The translations under genes and the position numbers were made by a program. A model generated the notes under the pieces. The model saw only the letters and a list, made by a program, of their open reading frames with translations, did no database searches and had not been told where the DNA came from. 64,000 nt of DNA from Phanerodontia chrysosporium (lineage: Eukaryota; Basidiomycota; Agaricomycetes; Polyporales; Phanerochaetaceae), in assembly GCA_001910725.1 (NCBI GenBank), contig MJGA01000036.1, forward strand, positions 176,179 through 240,178, read 5' to 3'. Positions 44,842 to 55,737 of this stretch are shown here, piece by piece (position 1 is the stretch's first letter; each line of letters starts with the position of its first letter).

Positions 44842-45945
44842 TGGGAGGCTCTGAAGCACAAACCGCCGAAGCGTCGCCCGCTCAAGCTCTCGCGCGCTCG
44901 CGTGCAGCCCACGTGGCTTAGTTCGGACGAGGCCGGACGGAGATCAAAGCGGCCTGACTGCCCCGCTATGGCAGGTCTGATCGTTCTCAAAGACCACCCT
45001 CGACAGATGGGAGAAACGCTTTCAAGTTCACCGGACTATCGACATCTTGACATGCGGGCGCACATTCTATTTCTTCAAAAGGGCTAATGGGTAGCAGAGT
45101 ACTCAATACCTCATCCGTCGGTGTACCAGCTGGAAGCAAGTTCGGGTACTGACTGGGGTGCACAGCACACTAGTTGTAGCGAGACGCTTACTGTATGGAC
45201 TTTGCAGGCCTGTCATGACCTTCATGCTTAACTGAAATTCCGTGCAGGTTTTTTAGAACGCTCCCAGTGCCGCTTAGTCGTCCAGCCCAGTTGTCGAACC
45301 TTTGCTGATCGGCGTCGCAGCGCTTCAACTGGAGCCAATGCTTAACGCCACCATGGTTCACATTAAATATTTATAGGCTGCAGTCTCCAAGTTTCTCATG
45401 GGCGCCGTCTATGGCGCAACCTTGTAGCTTGAGACTGGCCCCCGCTCTACCCAGGATCCTGTACACCCGAATCCTGCTGTGGTGGAGTCTGATTGGACAC
45501 GGCAATCTCATCGCATGCACCTTCAGTAAGCAATAAGCAATGGATCAAATTCCGGCTTCTTTCAGTCCATATTCTAAATGATGTCTAGGTGGACGGGTAA
45601 TCCGCGCGAAGACGATGCGGCAGTTTCCACGATCCTGAGAAACGGTTCACCATATGCATGTGCACACGATGGCTCTTTCGCGCATCCGCACATATTCGCC
45701 ATAAGCAAGGAGTCTTCCACAGGCTTTGTGGAACATCGTGCTCCCTCCCCACCTGCCAAGTGCTGCGGACAGGTGCCCTTCGTAACCTTCTTCATGAGAA
45801 AACACTCGGGAGTGTGGGCGTCCACGCTCCAACGTCAGCAGGGTTGGGCTACACATTGCCTATGGCAAGCGAAGGGAAACGCATATATACACCCAACGCG
45901 TAGCATGCAAGATAATTTTCCGCACCGCATAGTGACCCTTCACCA
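44842..45945. other. Intergenic region with TATA of the PEBP gene
   Basis: About 1.1 kb with no gene. A TATA-like CATATATAC at 45882-45890 lies 56 bp before the PEBP start codon. Frames on either strand are short. Confidence 0.5.
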
Positions 45946-46796
45946 ATGCGTTTTGCAGTCTTGACAACCTGGCTCGTTTGTGGGCTTCTCTCTGTCTCCG
46001 CACAGGACACCTCGCTTAGGGCTGTAAAAGCGGCTTTCGAGAAAGCGAACGTGAGTGTTCGTGCAGTTTATGCAGCACAGCAGACATCTAAACCTCTTCA
46101 CTAGATCCCCAGCGACGTCCACATCACGTTCAACCCGTCAGTGCTCCTTGAGGTGACCTTCCCCAGCCGTCTGGTCCCAGCATCACTATCCACGCGGGCG
46201 AACAGCTCCCGCGGAACGGTACGAACCTCCTTCTCCAGCGCCGCAGAGTTCACCCACAGCGAAATTGCAGCAACCGTCGGCCCACCACACTTCGCGGTAC
46301 GCGGTGTGCTGCCGCCGAGCCGCGAGTTCGTCGTCGCAACCGTAGATCCCGATGCCCCGACGCCGCAGAATCCGACGGTAGCGCAGATCCGCCACTTCCT
46401 CGCGGGCAACTTCGTGCGCGGACGGATCACAGGGCTAGAGCAGCGGCAGCTCGTGAACGAGACCGTCCCGCTGTCCGGCTGGCAGCAGCCGACGCCGCCT
46501 GCAGGCTCTCCTGCGCACCGGTACGTCAACCCGGGGGTCACTGTGCATGCATAATGCTGACATATCTTGCAAGCTACATTTTCCTTCTGTTTGAGCAGCC
46601 GGAGGATTTCAACAGCCAGACTTTTGTCACCGCCAACACCTCGATTGCGAACTTCAACATCAGCCAATTTGCGCAGGAGGTCGGTCTGGGAAACCCCATC
46701 GCTGGTAGTTTCATGCTGGTGGCACCGGATCCATGTAAGTCACCAAAGTTTCGCTGTGTAGACCGGAATTGACTAACAGCGTTAGCAGCGTCCTAA
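45946..46796 (+). CDS. Secreted PEBP/TFS1-like protein
   Basis: Four exons (45946-46050, 46105-46520, 46574-46734 and a last piece of 8 or 11 nt ending at 46796) encode 229 or 230 aa. A signal peptide (MRFAVLTTWLVCGLLSVSA) is cut before Gln20. The phosphatidylethanolamine-binding fold shows REFVVATVDPDAPTPQNP (the DPDxP motif), IRHFLAGNF, GSPAHRYIFLLFEQP and a C-terminal NPIAGSFML. PEBPs bind anionic ligands and inhibit carboxypeptidases or kinases; in Agaricomycetes secreted members are common with unknown roles. Whether the last intron ends at TTAG or CAG changes only one residue. Confidence 0.9.
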
Positions 46797-46862
46797 CATG
46801 ATAGGGATAGATGTGGAATGGCAATGCTACTGTCTATATTACAGCGGAGGAATATAGGTCTA

Positions 46863-48533
46863 TTATGACAGAGATGCACCAACCAGGGTCGGTGCAACGC
46901 AGACACCCTTAGCGGTGCGGATCCTGTGGACACTCTTGGTCGCGGGTTGACCCAGGCGGCCTCACGGGTCTCAAGCGTCGTGAAGCCAGGCTGAACGGTC
47001 TCGAAGATCTTCTTTTTCGGGTTCAGCTGTGACAGTGGCTGAGCATCTGCAGAACTTGTCAGGATTGGATCGCATGTTGACGAAGGCGGCTTGCACTTAC
47101 TCTCGAACTCGGGACCCTCGAAGTAGACGCGATCTCCGGGCTGCGATCCTGGAGGCGGCTGGATGAGCTCGATTCCTGCCTCCTTGCCGTCTTTATGCGT
47201 GGCCTACAAGGCGATGCTAGTGAGAGCCGTGCTTGACAGGACATGTGCTGGAACACCTACAGCGAGCACCATAGCAAAGCTCTTCACGCCACGCATGTTT
47301 GCAGGCTTCAGGTTGCACTAGTGGACAGCTGAGGTTCAAATTCTTCGAATACCGGGCCAATTGTACTCACCACCCCGACAAGGTACTTGTCACGCATTTC
47401 CTCAATCGGGATGTAGTGCACCAAACCTGAGACCACTGTCCGCGGACCTGTCTCCTCGCCGAAGTCGATTTGCTGTGGAGCCGGTCAGTACGCGTTCGAT
47501 ACCACTAGAACACACGTCGAACCTCGATGTAAAGACCGTCAGCGTCCGGGTGCTTCTTAACTGAGTCGGCGATCAGTAGTTATCATGACCCCAATCTGCA
47601 GTATGCTCACCATCGACGATGTGGCCAACACGAAGGTCAATCATGGACGGCACAGGCTCGCCAGCATCCTCAGCGGCCTTTGGTGGGTTTGCCGCCTTCT
47701 TGGCACCCTCCTGCGCAGGCTTCTTCTCCTTCTTCTCCTTCTTTTCCTTCGATGCAGGCGCGCCAGCGTCCTTGTTCACGTCCTCTTGCGCAACAGGAGC
47801 TGCCTCCTTCTTCTTGCTCTTCTTGTCCGCGGATGCGGGCGCCGCGCTGGACGCGGGCTGCTCGGCGGCCTTGGGGGCCTTCTTCTTCTCCTTCGGCGGG
47901 TCTGCCTTGCGCTCGATGCTCGGCGCGTGCTCGAGGTCGAACGGCACGAGCGCGAACGCGGGTGCGAGCGGCGCGGCGGCCTCGCGCACGGACGGGCGGT
48001 TTTGAATGTGGTCGAAGTAGCGCGTGACGGCGGGGTGCGCGTAGTACTGGGCGGGCTGGAGCTGGGCCTATGGTGCCAGAAGCGGTTGGGTTCGGCGGGT
48101 GTGCGATGATGGAAGGAAGCTCACCAGGAAGGGGTGTAGGGCGCCGTAGAGAGCCACGTCCGCGGCAGTGAAGTAGTTGCTCACGATGTAGGTCTTTGGA
48201 GTGAGCTGACCATCGAGATCCTGCCTCGCCCATTATCACCTGTAGCAAGGCGGCGAGCACGAAGGGAGGGCGCACCTTGAGACCATCCGGCTTGACCGCA
48301 TCCCCAGCAGCGACCTTCTCGATCCACTCCGTCACCTCCGCCTTGTCTTTCTCGGACTTGCCGTGGTGCGCGTCAGCGACGTTGCTGACGAGCTCCTTGA
48401 GCGGGCTGTGAAGCTTGGTGATCGATGCTGCTACAGACATCCCTCTGTATAGGTGCGAGTACGGCTGTAGAAGAGAGTGGGTGTTGCGGCAGAACTTGGG
48501 GCTTGCGACGAGTAATCGATTGAGAAAAGTCAT
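46863..48533 (-). CDS. ARC1/EMAPII-like tRNA-binding protein
   Basis: Eight exons (48533-48276, 48220-48125, 48067-47611, 47560-47523, 47472-47371, 47317-47261, 47203-47101, 47046-46863). A GST-C-like N-terminal domain (TYIVSNYFTAADVALYGALH) is joined by a Lys/Glu-rich linker to a tRNA-binding OB fold: LRVGHIVDVKKHPDADGLY, IDFGEETGPRTVVSGLV, CNLKPANMRGVKSFAMVLA, and QPPPGSQPGDRV. This is the architecture of fungal Arc1p, a cofactor of Met- and Glu-tRNA synthetases. One base appears missing at 46938-46945: reading then jumps to KSVHRIRTAKGV with the normal end. An internal ATG at 48440 gives a form without the presequence-like first 31 residues. Confidence 0.87.
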
Positions 48534-48850
48534 TTGAAGTCACAGACGGACCGCTAATGGGCGCCTACACGGCTTTTGACGTTCGCGAGCACGCGACGAG
48601 TCCGCAGACATAACAGAAATTTGCAGTTTATCTCGCACCACCGGTCTCTGATCCCTTTCAAGTTTCAGGATACACAAAGGTCACGAACAGCACGCTTGCC
48701 CATCGGAGACTTATCCAACGACGTGCTTAGTGTTCACGAATATTCAGCCACAAAATATAGTCCATTAATGCGTATGAACGTCCAGCAGGTCTAATGGATC
48801 AGTCAAACAGCCGCAACATCAAACTCCTAGCCATCCTTCCGCAGCATCTC

Positions 48851-49281
48851 TTAGATAGAGATGGGGATGCAGCCGATGCCAAGGCCGTTCTGTCGCAGAC
48901 AGTGAGCATGCAGCCATGTTATGAAAGACTGCGAACTTACGGTAACACCGTTGCCACAGTTGACAGTGGTGCGGCTGCACGGGGAGCTCGAACTAATGCC
49001 AATGACGCTGATGGGGTCGCAGTTGAGACCGACGGGAATGTCGGCGCCGGTCAGCACGATGCCAAGGGCACCGAGGAGGTTCTGAGCACTAGGGGAGCTG
49101 GCCTGTGCCCCAACGGGTCAGTAAATAGCATGCAAGCTTGTGGAAGCGGTAGGCTTACAGGCTGGACGCTGTCGCAGCAGGCCTGAGTGCCACCAGCACC
49201 CTGACGGGCAACCAGGGCAGGCGAGGCCGTCGCGAGGAGGGCGGCGGAGAGCGTGGTGAAGATGGCGAGGCGAGTGAACAT
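48851..49281 (-). CDS. Class I-type hydrophobin with six cysteines
   Basis: Three exons (49281-49159, 49102-48941, 48889-48851) give 107 aa. A signal peptide (MFTRLAIFTTLSAALLATAS) leads to a small secreted protein whose Cys pattern is CC-X32-C-X13-C-X6-C-X11-C-X5. This aligns to class I hydrophobins (C-x-CC-x-C-x-C-X5-CC-x-C) with C1 absent and C6 replaced by Asn, exactly the partners of one disulphide. Hydrophobins form amphipathic films on aerial hyphae and spores. Intron positions match those of the family. A TATA box lies 74 bp upstream of the start. Confidence 0.93.
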
Positions 49282-49354
49282 CTTGTGGATACTGATGAGA
49301 GCTGAGAGACGAGAGAACTGTCTGTTGGGGCAGAGAGAGGGAAGAGGCCGTGCC

Positions 49355-49360
49355 TTTATA
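49355..49360 (-). promoter_or_regulatory. TATA box of the hydrophobin gene
   Basis: CGTATAAAGGC on the minus strand, 74 bp before the ATG. A clear TATA suits a strongly expressed gene. Confidence 0.6.
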
Positions 49361-50419
49361 CGCCCGCGAAGGGCTGCGAGAGCGCCGAAGTTTGCGTACG
49401 GTCTGAATCGCGCCGCCCGTCGCATCGTCGGGTGTCGCTGTGTCACAGCGGCACGGTCAACGAGCTCGGGTTCTAAGTCGCAACCCACATGCAATTTTTG
49501 CCTTCGATGCAGCAGTTAGCAGCGGGAACGCACAAACGTTCGACGGTAGCGAGGCCGAATGGTCTGCCAAGCCGCCTACGATTCAGTCCGTGCGCCAATT
49601 TAGTGTCAAAGAGCGCGGCATTGTGACGATGTGGCGTCGCCCATCAGCGGGCGTTGCGGCACCACCGCCAACTCTATACTAAGTCATTTCGGCGCCGCTC
49701 AGTTGAATCAGAGCGGAATGAACTAACGAGGAAAGGACCATACCGTGACGTTGGTGAGACAGCGCCATCTAACTCACCTGCTGGCAGAGGGTCAAGAAGG
49801 GTGAAGCACCCCCGTTCATGGATGCTTTCAGAACTTTTACCTCATGTGCAGGTGTGTCAAAGCGACACTGTGTACACGAGGGACTCATTCGAGGTGTACA
49901 ACCAAGGAGATAGTAGCTGCTCCGTAAATCGGCAACCGCCGCGGCATCAGAATGATAGGCGCCTGCTTCGTGGCGTGAGGCGGGATGCTATTCGTTTGCC
50001 ATTTTCTTGTCTTCTTACCGCCACGTTCTGGCCTTTCGTTCACAACAACGCGTTCCTGCAAATCCTTCGGCCATATATCTCAATAGATGCTACTTGCTAG
50101 TTCGTTCTGGGTGTACACGATGGAGGGCCGCGGTGGATTTCCGCCTTTACGCTTCAAGCATGACCAACCTTCCGTCTCTGTGTTTGAGTGTCATGATCAA
50201 GTAGCCATCTCTCGATACTTGTGTACTATCAGTGTTGAATACCCACAGTTTGTGCTGCTGCTCTTCATTCTTTTGCCAACCGCTCGCAAATCTCTGGGGA
50301 GCGGGGCTCCCCAATCAACCTGAACATTCACCGTACCGGTTAGATATATGGTGCGCCCTCACTCAGCTACGCCATCAACCAGCTCTCTGTTACCCTTCCT
50401 CACTACGCTGCCTTCCTCC
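49361..50419. other. Divergent intergenic region
   Basis: About 1.06 kb between the hydrophobin and the dienelactone hydrolase. No gene is recognised. An upstream ATG at 50348 is in frame with the hydrolase but the resulting extra residues look untranslated. Confidence 0.5.
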
Positions 50420-51458
50420 ATGAGCTGCCACTGCTACCAGGGATACATACTCGAGGGTGAAGCCCGCGGCGAAGTCGTGGACGGCGCGTACTATGCTCCG
50501 GCGCCCCAACGAGAACACGAAAGCGCGGGCGGCGCCCCCTCCCATGCCGTAGTGCTGTTCACGGATATCTTTGGTCTCGGCATAGTGAATCCGAAGATCA
50601 TTGCCGATGAGCTCGCACAGCGTGTCGGATGCGATGTCTGGGTACCGGACCTCTTCGATGGTGCGTAACTCGTGGAAATGATAGTCCATGCTCTGAGGCT
50701 GCGGACAGGGCGTCCACCATTCACAGCGGAAGAGTTGGAACCCCTGCTGCCCGACACTGGAAACCCAGACGACAAGATGTCATTCATGCGCAAGCTACGG
50801 CTGACCCTTTACACCATCTGGCGCAGGAAGCAGGTGCGCGCCGTGTACGCGGATGTCATTGACCCTCGCGCGACCGCAGTATGTGCTTCTCCCGTACAAT
50901 TGTCTTACAACGCACTAACGAGCGATATGCTAGTGGCTGGCGAAGCTCCGCTCCGAGAGAAAGTACGACAAGATTGGCGGCATCGGGTACTGCTTCGGCG
51001 GCGCGGTATGCTTGCGGCTCGGTGCCGCTGGAATCCTCGACTCCCTCGTCATCTGCCACCCGTCCATCAAAGATATCGAATCCATAAAGGACGTTCGCGT
51101 TCCCATTGCATTCGTATGTGCAGAAGGTGGGGATCATGCTTTCGTAAAGCTAAAAAGGCGTCATTGACATTTTGAACGACCAGTGGACCAGTCGTTCACT
51201 CCGGAGCTACGCAAGGCAGCAGAGGAGCACTTGGAGTCTCGTAGGGGCACTGAGAAATTTGTGGAGTACGAATTCAGGGAGTATCCCGGTACGATGCGCG
51301 CATGCGTCTTTCCCTTCCGCATCTGACGGCCACGAATGACAGGCACGGTTCACGGTTTTGCAACTCGTCCGAACCCAAAGGTACCTCGCGTCGTAGAGGC
51401 TTACAAGGCAGCTCTGGAACAGACCGCAGAATGGTTCAAGAAGACGCTTCCGTGCTGA
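50420..51458 (+). CDS. Dienelactone hydrolase family protein
   Basis: Five exons (50420-50660, 50709-50878, 50934-51126, 51184-51288, 51343-51458) encode 274 aa with consistent phases. AVVLFTDIFGLGIVNPKIIAD and VWVPDLFDG start the alpha/beta hydrolase fold, IGGIGYCFGGAVCLRLGAAG holds the nucleophile Cys of DLH proteins, and GTVHGFATRPNP the catalytic His. The acid residue should lie in VPIAFVCAEVDQSF. DLH proteins open lactone rings, including chlorinated aromatic breakdown products, but most fungal members have unknown substrates. It is convergent with the SDR gene, 86 bp between stop codons. Confidence 0.9.
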
Positions 51459-51544
51459 TTCTCTTGGCCAATAGTTGGAAGTAGTTGATCTCTAATTACT
51501 AATTGTTTACAGAGCCCGCAATACATGATCATGCCAGAAGACTC

Positions 51545-52744
51545 TCACAACCAACCCTTCTCCTTGAACTGTGCGATTATATCGCGCGTTGTTTCGTCCA
51601 TGGTGCGATATTCCATGCCAAGTATGCGTCTGCTCTTGCTGTTGTCGAAGCAAGTATGGTACACGGCATTCTCCGACTTGTACGTTGTGTTTCCAGCAGG
51701 GAGACTCGGCTCAAGCTTGCGCGCAGCATTCACTGTGAATATGGGAAATGAGAGGTCTAGCGCGAATGTGAAGAACGAAATGCTTGCCGAAGTCCTGCCA
51801 GTTCCAAGGTCCGGCGCTCACAATGATGCGCTCTCCGCCGGCCTCCTCGCGCTGCAGAGCACGAACGTGAGCGACGGCGATGTCCCGGACATCAACCCAC
51901 GACTGCCTACACCCGTCTGTCAGCACGATTCATGGCTTCACGGGCTCTCAACGTACCCTTCAGTCGCCAACTGCTCTGGCGTCTTCGTGCCCTTGATGAC
52001 CGCATTGTAGAACCCGAGCATGGACGTGTTCAGGTGGCCCGCGCTCTTGACTTCATGCAGCCACGGCCCGTAGATGTACGGCGGGTTGAGCGCGACGATG
52101 TCGAAGCGCGCCTCGGCACGGTGCCGCTCCGCGAACTCCCACGCGGCGCGCTCGGCGAGGGCCTTGCTCGCTTGGTATTTGCTCGCCTGCCGCGCGGCGC
52201 GCCCGTGCGCGGCGACGTCGCGCATCGCGAATTCGTTCCAGTCCGCCTCGCGGTACGTGCGCGACGTCCGCGTGTCCGCGTCCCCCGCGAGCACGGCGGC
52301 GCAGGACGACGTGATCACGATGCGCCGCACGGTGTCGTTCCCGTGCGTGAGCGCGGACTGCAGCATGCCGACGGTACCCTGCACGGCCGGTCCGACGACC
52401 TCCTGGGGGTCGTCCGCGGTCGTGTAGAACGGCGAGGCCAGGTGCTCGATGGCGTCCATGCCCTTGACGGCCTCGTCGAAGGCGCCTTCCTGGTGGAAAG
52501 CTGTGAGCCGCCGTAAACGACCAAAGCAGAAGGGATGAAGTACCTTCGTGATGTCCGGGACGATCATAACCTCAAAGCGATCACCATAGCTCTTGAAGAG
52601 ATCCTTGAGGTACGGGGTAGCGGAGTCACGACGGACCGTACCGCGTACGGCGTACCCGTCCTCGAGCAGTTGCTTCGCGACCCAGAGGCCCACGAAGCCG
52701 TTGCACCCGGAGACGAGAACCTTGCCCTTCGGAACGGCAGGCAT
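51545..52744 (-). CDS. Extended SDR reductase (3beta-HSD/CCR type)
   Basis: Four exons (52744-52544, 52489-51957, 51906-51788, 51732-51545) encode 346 aa. VLVSGCNGFVGLWVAKQLLEDG is a glycine-rich NAD(P) motif (GxxGxxG), with RGTVRR suggesting NADPH preference; VITSSCAAVL and YQASKALAERAAW provide the Ser and YxxxK catalytic residues; NPPYIYGPWLHE is typical of the cinnamoyl-CoA/dihydroflavonol reductase group. The last intron uses a GC donor (GCAAGC at 51787), needed to keep DFVNAARKL in frame. Substrate unknown; likely an aldehyde or ketone. It lies convergent with the DLH gene. Confidence 0.92.
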
Positions 52745-53943
52745 ATTCGTCCTAAGGTTAGAATTAGGGGATTAGTGTTGACAGAACGTTCAAGTTGGGG
52801 GCGATATCGACTCGCAGTGTGCAGAACGCCGCTTTAATACGTTTTGCACCATCGACAAGGACCGCAGGAAACAATGACGACAAACAGGGTCCACGATGCG
52901 GAGCCCTTCACAAACTGGGCGCAAACGGCTGACCACAGCGAACCGGACGAAATGCGCCGAGGACTGTGCCTAAAATTACAACTTGTGCTCGTCTGATCAG
53001 TACAGGGGCGCGCTACTTTGTCAGGATGAGGGGACCACGGTCTCACCAGGGCGGGCAGGTGGATGCTCTCATTGGAGAACAATGCATATCGTCCGTCGGA
53101 CTGTTCGGGTTATTACGCGACGCTTGTTCCGACTCGCAAGCGCGCCCATTGTGAAGGACGTATCGCCGGCAGCATCGGGGTTGCCAGTGTGCGTGAACAA
53201 GGTTCGTCGGTCTCGACCGGCGTTCGAGGGTAAGAAGGAGGCCGCAATTCTGTTGGGCCTACAGCCCTTACCCCTCCTGTACCAGAACTGTTGGAAAGAT
53301 GCGACTAAAGGCACCACGAATGACATCCTAGACGCAGAGCTCACTCTCCCTTCTGCGATGAAGTAGTCGAGTGGGAGTCCTATCCTCGCTATGCCTGCCA
53401 GGCCTTAATTGAGCCCCACAATATCCTTGTGGTCAGGGAGAGTACCTGAGGATGCGACTCGGAAATGAGGCATGCTCTGAAAGTCTTCTACATCGGGCCT
53501 GCATGTGCCACCTATAAACGAATGCGATCCAGGATTCTGTCAGAACATCGTCAGTTTGGATTGCATACGCTGGTGGACTGGGAAGACTCAGCAATTTCAG
53601 CCCTATTAGGATGTCGTGACGGCCTTCATCCAGGCCGGAAAGCCATCATCCTAGTTACGGTCTCCTCGCTGAATACTAAGGAATGACATGAGTGTTGTCA
53701 CAAAACGATATGGTGCTACAAATCCTCATGATACACGTTAAACGGCGAAAAAAGAAAACCGCGTGCTTGTGTTCCTAGACATTGGCAGTTAGTACTCACT
53801 CGAGACTAGGACGACGGATGTGCAAATGGCAATTTCCTTCGACCTCGCGTCGGCGTAGCGTCATGTTATACAGTTGTCTATGATGCAAACCTACAGCTCA
53901 GCAATTACAATTGTAGATCAGATAGAGAGAGCCTGTGACTTGG
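52745..53943. other. Intergenic stretch, no gene seen
   Basis: About 1.2 kb upstream of the SDR gene. A 128-codon frame at 52983-53366 has no recognisable motif. I leave it uncalled. Confidence 0.5.
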
Positions 53944-54674
53944 CTAATGCGGAGTAAAGTTGACACGGTAGCAAATGACAGGCTGCCAACTCCCCTGCGA
54001 CACTTGGCGCAGCTCGACGAGATAGAGCGATGTGAAGGGGATCCTCCTCAGCTCCCAGCAGGAGCAGTCTTCCGTCCCTTCGAATGGTGTGGGACGCATA
54101 GCCTGTTGAGAGGAAGGTCAGCTGTACAATCCTTCGCAGGAGTGCAAGGCAGAAAACACAGAAGACGAACATCGTAGAATTCCTCTATAGTACGCGCGAC
54201 TTGGTAGGCGATACTTTGAAGATCTTGAGCCTGTCCATTGCTCCTATAGAGAGTGAATGCATGTTCCTTCGTCCAAGCATCGTATCCAGGCCACTAGTGT
54301 TTGGTCAGCAGACATTGAGGTGAGAATAATGATGGGCGTACGCAAATGCGAATGCTCGGCCTAGGGTTGTTTGAAGGCATAAGCGGGACTTGGTGGGCGT
54401 TTGAAATACTCGCAGTACCATTCAAGATATCCCGGATAGGTACGCCCAGACTGTTGACGGAGAAGAACTTGACTGGCGGAAAGATCATAGAAGACTCACG
54501 CCCATTAGGACGCGATGACAGATAGTTGAGTTGAGGGACGACTAGTCCAGGGAGCTGGGCTTGCTCTTCGTCGGAATAGGTGTGCGCCACATGGGGTTCT
54601 ACCTATCGGTATTGGACAAATTAGCTGTTCGATTACGCTGAGACCGTAGCTTGCATCTGACTCACTCGAGCCAT
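53944..54674 (-). CDS. Small conserved Agaricomycete protein of unknown function
   Basis: Four exons (54674-54666, 54602-54342, 54293-54171, 54102-53944) give 183 aa. Only nine bases of coding sequence lie in exon 1. The protein has VKFFSVNSLGVPIRDIL, WPGYDAWTKEHAF, a run that ends QSIAYQVARTIEEFYDAM and RIPFTSLYLVELRQVSQGSW near the C-terminus. This spacing of IRDIL, a W-x-GY-x-W motif and a final LYL-x-x-LRQVS-x-GSW is typical of an unnamed family I remember from Agaricomycete genomes; no function is known. All phases agree, which supports the odd first exon. Confidence 0.75.
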
Positions 54675-55737
54675 GAGGGTTGTGCTTGCGAGTGAGAGAT
54701 ATTTCTTGGGTGCAATGCTCACCGGTGGCTCATGGATTTATAGCTACCGGTACTCTTGGCCTTTCAGCGGTGCACCGTGCATGCGTGAACATCGGGAGGG
54801 GTATCAGCTTGTAGGGACGCGTCCGGTCAACCTTCTGCTACGCAACGGACAAGGGTGCACGGAGCGTAAACGCACGTAGTAAAGGGTCCTTCAAGTCTCG
54901 CGGGTATTCTCTCGCAAGCCACGCAGCACCCTCCGAGCAAACTTACTTTACGGGGAAACTTGAAGCGCCTCGCCGCTCTTGAATCTGCAATGCCGTCAGC
55001 CATGGTACTTCACATCTAAATTGTCATTTAACTCTCAGTGCTGTGACGAGTGATGACGGCGGCCGTAGTCTGAACTTACAGAGGTCAGCGGGACAGGTCG
55101 CATGTGTGCATGGTTATCCGACAGGATACGGCATGCACTCAGCAAGTCGAGTACGAATAGCTGAAGGGCAGGAGCCACCAACTCGCAAACGGAAGTGCGG
55201 TTCAGGGGCGACCCTTGTCGACGGGCCGCGAGGCTTTTGTCGGTGACCATATTGCAGAATATTAGATTTTAGCAGACGTCAAATTTTGATATCCGGCGTT
55301 GAAATTGCATTGCAGACCCTTGACATTCAAGACGCCGGACTCGCGGATGCACCATCCGAAGCGCGTGGGTATAGGCGCCTCACCAGACAAAGCTAGCCAT
55401 CGAACATCCGCATGGCGCGGGGACCCTATGTAACGGAGATCAGCACCTGCCGCAGAAACGTCAAGGGGCTTGCAATGAATACACCCACAGAAGATGCGCA
55501 AAGACCCTTATCCCGGGCTGCAAGATTCGAAAGCCTCAGGGGGGCGGGGATGAAAGCCAACAAAAGCGCACGAAGCGCGGCGCCCAAAGCTTCACGGGCC
55601 TGTACTCGGAGAAGATTGTGGCATTGTAGCCGATGCAGAAAACTATGAGTAGATGTAGGCTTGCAAGTAGTGTACAGTGCGATGTGAACCGTGGACCCCT
55701 GTAGATGACGATAAAATATGATTACCTTCTGCGTCGA
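54675..55737. other. Intergenic stretch, no gene seen
   Basis: About 1.06 kb between the conserved small gene and the end of SEN1. Frames are short and motif-free. Confidence 0.5.

Noticed and set aside
47690..47770. CTTCTT-type microsatellite
   Set aside because: It is the coding strand complement of the Lys/Glu-rich linker in the ARC1-like gene, not an independent repeat.
50348..50420. Upstream ATG extending the dienelactone hydrolase
   Set aside because: The added residues are Ser/Thr/Pro-rich and precede the conserved start, so it is probably leader sequence.
51932..52516. 194-codon plus-strand frame, Arg-rich
   Set aside because: Antisense of the GC-rich SDR exon 2; composition is an effect of codon bias.
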